DNA of 64,000 nucleotides from Xiphias gladius (taxonomy: Eukaryota; Chordata; Actinopteri; Istiophoriformes; Xiphiidae): the NCBI RefSeq assembly GCF_016859285.1, contig NC_053412.1, positions 228,501 to 292,500 on the forward strand. The letters run 5' to 3'. The position numbers were made by a program, and so were the translations under genes. The number at the start of each line of letters is the position of its first letter. Position 1 is the first letter of the stretch. This document shows positions 58,924-64,000 of this stretch, one piece after another. Below the pieces are notes generated by a model, which ran no database searches, had not been told where the DNA came from, and was given only the letters and a program-made list of their open reading frames with translations.

Positions 58924-60054
58924 CCCAAACTGGTTTCCCCAGAACACGTTTTTATTCTTCTAACTGATTTCAGTCACAAGCGATGAAGTGAGGCAGCCGA
59001 ACCAACCCTGTCTTCCTCTCACGTCTCTAAGTGGAACAGGAAGTGGTGAGGAGCTGCTCTGCCAGGTGACACACACATTCTCTACGTATACGAATCTTTC
59101 TCCCACACAGGCACAGTCTTTGTACACACCTATGGAAAAAAAATTCAGTTTGTCATGTCTGTTCATTTGTTTTTCTTTTTCTTCTTTTTTTTTTGTGATG
59201 TTTCGGCGGGGATAGAGCAGAGGGTAAATCTTAAAAATCGTAATCTGTACCCAACTGAGGAGGAGGACGGGGTTAGCTTTGCACTGGTATTTGTATTTCA
59301 TCTGCGTCCTCTCGTCATTTGTACAGAGTCTCTTTCATTTCTGAAAGGAAATCGTCCTAATGCGAACGAAGAAAAGAGTGTAAAGCTCTGAGAGGCAAAT
59401 TTGAGATTTTGAGCTACTACATACAAATTTGCCTGACTTGACTTAAATTACTGAATATTTGCCATATAGTCTGGTGCAGTGATCCCCAAACTGTTGGCCA
59501 GAACCACAGAGGGGTCAGAAGCTAAACCTGAATGGTCACAGGAGGATTTATGTCATTGAAAAGAAAGACACAGAATTATGTATTTTCATGACTATTCTCA
59601 ACTCAGAATCTCCTGCTTGTTCTGCAGGAGATTCTTGGAAATATTGTGAATTTAAGACTGATCGACTGCATCAATTCACTGTATACCTTTGAGTATGTTT
59701 TAGGATGACAGAGCATACGTAGAGAGGTAGAGTTGACATTTTAAACTACAAGGTCTGTAAGGAGCAATTTGGTGATTTCGCCTGAGGTCTGCCAAGATTA
59801 GCAACTAGCTTGCAAGTTTAAGTTAATTAAAATTACAACTGTAAGAAGTTGACAGTCGAATTGACCAGGGTATAAAAACTGCCGGTGCCAGACTACACAT
59901 AAATGTAGAACATATTTAAACATCTAAATTAAAAACAGGTTGAAATATTCTCACTGCACCGCATAGCTTAGAGGCTTTTAGGGCTCGATTAGTGAAAGAA
60001 ATTCATGTATGATCAAGATCAAGAGTTTTTCTTACTCGCAAAGGGGAATTTTAC

Positions 60055-60120
60055 ACTGCAGTATTACTACTTCTACGTAAGTAATGGATCTGAGTACATT
60101 TTCCACCACCGTCGACACTT
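60055..60120 (-). repeat. fragment of the teleost AAGTAC-rich repeat
   Basis: On the minus strand the stretch reads GGTGGTGGAAAATGTACTCA then GATCCATTACTTACGTAGAA, which I recognise as one end of the same common fish repeat as at 43150-43330. Confidence 0.65.
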
Positions 60121-63100
60121 CACCATGACAGCATTATTTACCTTTTCTCCCGGTCTGGTCTTCTGAGGGCAGCTTCGCAGAGGGCTCTGGGACTCCTTTG
60201 CACCTGAAACTTAATCTCGTATAACTCAAAGATACAGTGATCTTCTTGAACGACACAAACACTGATTAAGACACGATAAAACAAGATGCTCCACTGACCA
60301 GGAAACCGTGTCACTGACGTTCGGTCTGACTTCGGGCCTGAATTGGAGCTGGATTTAGTTCATGTTAGAGTCACTTTCTATCAAAAGTCTTGAAAAACTT
60401 GAACCTTTTCCATTTTGCAAGGCGAATCTTTCACCGCTGGTGCTCGAGCTCACAAATCCAACATAATTGAATCCTTGTGGGCTCATAAAATCACCTAAAC
60501 CTCTTCATAACTGGTTGGTTCCTATCAACCTTAGCATGCTACCCTGTTGTTCTACCAAAACGTTACACAAAACAAAGCGCTGGTGTTTAGAAACTGAACT
60601 TTTAGTCCGACAAACACATTTAAAAATACACAAAACAAAACCCTCATCATTGCACACAAAGCTGGAAAACATCCAAAAAATACTTCTGTTTTGCTGATGG
60701 ACCGCTACGGTTTTTCTTTTACATTATGTGTTGTATGATTACACACACATATTATCAACATGGATTAAAACTCAGTTTCACTGAATCTAAAAAACAGAAA
60801 AGGTGGAGCCGTTTTTTTTGTACATAAAAACTTTATTTATACAAATCATCCATTAATATTCTCTCAAAAAAATAAAATTTCACAGCAAAGTCTTAAAGTT
60901 ATGCTGAAGGCGAATATTTCCCTTCAGCATGAAGGAGCAGAAAAACGTAGAGATAGTTGTTCAAGGCTTCACACAAGCAGCAGATTCAGTCGGCTTTAGA
61001 AGCGGGAATCAAAATTACTGATAAGGTATCACAGTGGCAGGAAGTATCGAGCTAAGAATTCTTCGGAACGCAGAGTAAAGCCCCGCCCACCACCCTGACT
61101 ATCGATAAGCCCCGCCCCTCGTCGGGAATTAGCCCCACCCCTCTTTGGGGACAGGTTTTGTGCATTTTCTGAATAATTTACCGGTTTTCTGTCCCACAGT
61201 GAAGGTAAACGAGTATCTACAACTGCACTGGACAGTAGTAATGACTGAACTCTGTGATTCTATTAAAAATGTGACACGTATTTCACAAATTAAAAAAAAA
61301 AAAAAACGTAACTCCAGGTCGACCTACGAAATAGAGCAAATGTGCGGCTGAAGTTGGGAGGAGTTACTTCATCTGCAAACAAAGAAGGTGAGAATTGGTT
61401 GAAAGCTCCAGAGAAAGCCAATAAATAGACCTTGAGTTGAGATTTTTTGTCAAACCACTGTCTCCAAGGGTCGAAGAGTGAACTTTCTTGTTCACATCAG
61501 GGATTATGTTGTTAGCCTTCAACAACTACAGTTCCCATGAGGTTTAAACAGCCTGCCAATGGCCAAGACTCGTGGGATGTAGTTATTAAAAGTATAATCA
61601 AGACTTTATAACCCTAATCCTAATTAATTACATTCAATGTGTGGGCTTTTCTTGTAGCAAGAAGCCAGTTTAGATGAAATTATTAGTTCCCACCAATAAA
61701 AACCTATATTTAATGTGTGTTGTGTTCACTTTTATTGTGTTATGTATATTGTTGTTTCCTGTTTTTAATGTCTTTTTCTGGTGAGATAAAGACAAATTTC
61801 CTGCCATAATGAGACATTCAAGTTTTATGCTATCTAATTAAAAAATAGGGTTTTAATTATGGCATGTGTATCACACTTCTGTGATTTAATAAAACTTTTC
61901 TACTTAAAAAGATTCATTTTGATTCTGTTTGTCTGTGACAAAGACATAAATTGCAGTTTGTTGTCACAGCAAAGAAAAGAACAAAAAGCTGTTTCCAGTG
62001 CAAATCCTGTCAAATCACACACCATAAATCTCCCTTTTATTGAATGGAGTTTGGAGTGTTGAGCCACGAAACCAAACCACAGAAAGGAAAAGAAAAATAC
62101 TTTTAAAGTGCGTTTCCTGTTCCAGCAAATATGTAAAAAGATGGAGATTTACAATTATTTAATATCGTTTCGATATTTTCAATTTTATCTTAAATTTAGT
62201 GACATTCATACTAACAGAGAAAGTATATAGAAATTCAATCAGTATAGTTGAGTTTCTTATTTTACTATGGAGTCTGTCTGCACACTTAGTTTAAATAAAA
62301 GAAAAAAAATGAGCTATTCTTAATTCTTAAACGATAAAATACGTATAATTACGTTTTGAATGTTTCTGAGGTCTGACCTCTCACTCCTCGTCTGTTTTTA
62401 TCAGCATGACGGCTCCCTTCAGTGGACAAACTCCAACACTGCGACTGTCCTATCAATGACAAAATTACACACCTCTGCACACATATATATAATCACACAT
62501 TTTTACTTTCTAACTTTGATCAGCAACTGAAACCTGTGACTTATTGTTAAAGTTTGAATTCCTTGGTAATATTTTCTTCTTGAAAAACAATAGATTTAAG
62601 AAGGAAACAAACCAAAAACTGATAAACAGATCGATCAATATATAAGAATCACTGCCCAGCTGATAATTTTGTTTAATACTGTGATCTGGATTATTAGTGT
62701 TTATGAAAACTAGACATTATATATAAAAAAGGCATCTTCATCCTCTATATTATGAACTCCTGTCATTTTAAATGAAATGAAATGTCTACTGAAACTAATT
62801 TGAATCTGTCAGAACTCTTATACAAAGATGATCCAATGTAAAATAACCTGAGTTTCATCTGAGCAAACTGAAATATATTTATCTGCCAAGTGGATCTGCA
62901 ATTTCTCATCAATTTGAGTGAATTTGTTTCCATCAAATATATAGTCAAGCATCTCTAGTGTATAGATCTTAGATTTTGACTCTGAAAACAATAAAAAGTT
63001 CAGCTCCCGAGGAAGACTTCAGTGCATTTCACGTGGAGTTTATGGTTGAGATGAGGATGTCGTCTCGTAGAAAGAGAGTGGGATTCCAACCGACATCTCC

Positions 63101-63369
63101 CAGGTCACGGGTTCAACCCCCTGAGCAGAAAAACACAACCGGTAACACGTCGTCTCACTAAAGACACATCAGTTTAGGAAAACGAAGAATGAGAGGCAGG
63201 AATTTAGGCTTTTTAAAAGCGGAAACTTTCATCACAGCGCCCTGATCGGGGTGATCATGGAAGCCCATTTCTGCCAGGAAAAAAAAATAAATAGTGAAAA
63301 GTTTGGAATAATAAAAATAATAAAGTACAGAGAGTAAGTTCAAATTATGCGGCACTTACTGTCTCATAA

Positions 63370-63800
63370 TTCTGCCTCAGTATCTCGTGACTTTAATGTC
63401 ATAATTTTGACCTAAAAATAACAAAATTTTCAATTACTGTCATAAATTTTACTTGAGAAGTTGAAATTTTGCCTTAAAATTTCATAACTGACTTAAAAAA
63501 CAGAAATCTTGATTTACAATTTATGTTACTACAAAATTTTAACTTAAAAATTCTAAATTACAGCAAAAATTTTGGATTCAAATTATAAACTTGATTTAAT
63601 ATCAGAATTTTCAGTGAAAAAGCAGAAATTTTGACAAAGCATCTCCTATTTTTGTCTTAAAAAGTCATAATTTTAAATTCAAATTCCAAAATTTTGACTT
63701 ACTTGACTAAAATTTGAATCCAAACATAGAAATTTTGACTTACAGTTTTGACTCCTAATTCTCCTAATTCTGGGTTTTGACCGTCTCGTAACTCTGACTG
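63370..63800. repeat. degenerate AT-rich short repeat
   Basis: Diverged units of about 18-24 bases around AAAATTTTGACTTANAA and CATAATTTTGA recur across the stretch. A similar wording occurs at 34960-35060, so this may be a low-complexity family rather than a defined element. Confidence 0.55.
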
Positions 63801-64000
63801 ACTCTGAGTATTTTTCTATTTTTTTATTTCTGTCATTCTGAATATTTCATCTATATATTTTCCCAGCAGAACTGGTCTTCCGTACCAAGCAAGGTCATTG
63901 TTTTGAATTTTGAAAATGCAGCGTGAGGACATTTAATAATTATACATCACATCACACATTTATCACTTTTTAAAGACCTAGTCAGTTTCCCGAAAATGTA

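Larger units (their letters stand above)
58924..64000. other. region upstream of cd247
   Basis: AT-rich DNA with no firm gene. It must include the cd247 promoter. It has a teleost repeat fragment at 60055-60120, a possible minus-strand exon at 60142-60203, a possible minus-strand poly(A) signal at 60830-60836, a cluster of CCCCGCCC boxes at 61080-61142, and a box-B-like stretch (CACGGGTTCAACCCC) at about 63108-63122. From 63360 to the end are AT-rich, loosely repetitive AAATTTTGACTT-like units. Confidence 0.6.

Noticed and set aside
63158-63355. Minus-strand open stretch after a strong acceptor (TTTTTCCTGGCAG)
   Set aside because: No donor or partner exon and no recognisable protein; left as chance.

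Overview
The window looks like nuclear DNA of a ray-finned fish, most likely a spiny-rayed (acanthomorph) teleost. The genes are vertebrate and split by GT-AG introns. Introns in the first two genes are mostly short, CA/TG microsatellites are common, and there is a Tc1-type transposon remnant plus other dispersed sequences I recognise from teleost genomes. Nothing bacterial, organellar or viral was seen. Species cannot be told from the sequence alone.

Four protein-coding genes were rebuilt by joining exons by eye. All lie on the minus strand, so each reads from high to low coordinates. (1) 47-13366: xanthine dehydrogenase (xdh), 22 exons and about 842 codons; the 3' third of the gene runs off the left edge. 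(2) 17454-28439: a membrane adenylate cyclase of the type 8 class, 22 exons, 1096 residues as joined, with one membrane-segment exon not found. (3) 35448-39541: dnajc27 (Rab-like GTPase plus J domain), 7 exons, 273 residues, complete. (4) 42636-58923: cd247 (T-cell receptor zeta chain), 8 exons, 149 residues, complete, with a 12.6 kb first intron. Reading phase is consistent across every junction in all four models. The junction of cyclase exons 2 and 3 is also phase-compatible, although residues are missing there.

Between and inside the genes lie repeats: two stop-free minisatellites placed directly after splice donors (xdh 612-1130, cyclase 19669-20667), a TG tract replacing the polypyrimidine tract of a dnajc27 exon, old tandem arrays with units of about 230-300 bp (dnajc27 intron 1) and about 410 bp (cd247 intron 1), three perfect 40-bp copies at 53395, and several dispersed repeat pairs. 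The gene-free stretches are 13367-17453, 28440-35447, 39542-42635 and 58924-64000.

The genes do not form a pathway: purine oxidation, cAMP synthesis, a Ras/MAPK-linked GTPase and T-cell signalling are simply neighbours. From memory, mammals keep ADCY3 next to DNAJC27, whereas here the neighbouring cyclase is of the type 8 class. I did not find a convincing undescribed system. The best leads are the stop-free splice-site minisatellites, the missing cyclase membrane exon, and the TG-tract splice acceptor.
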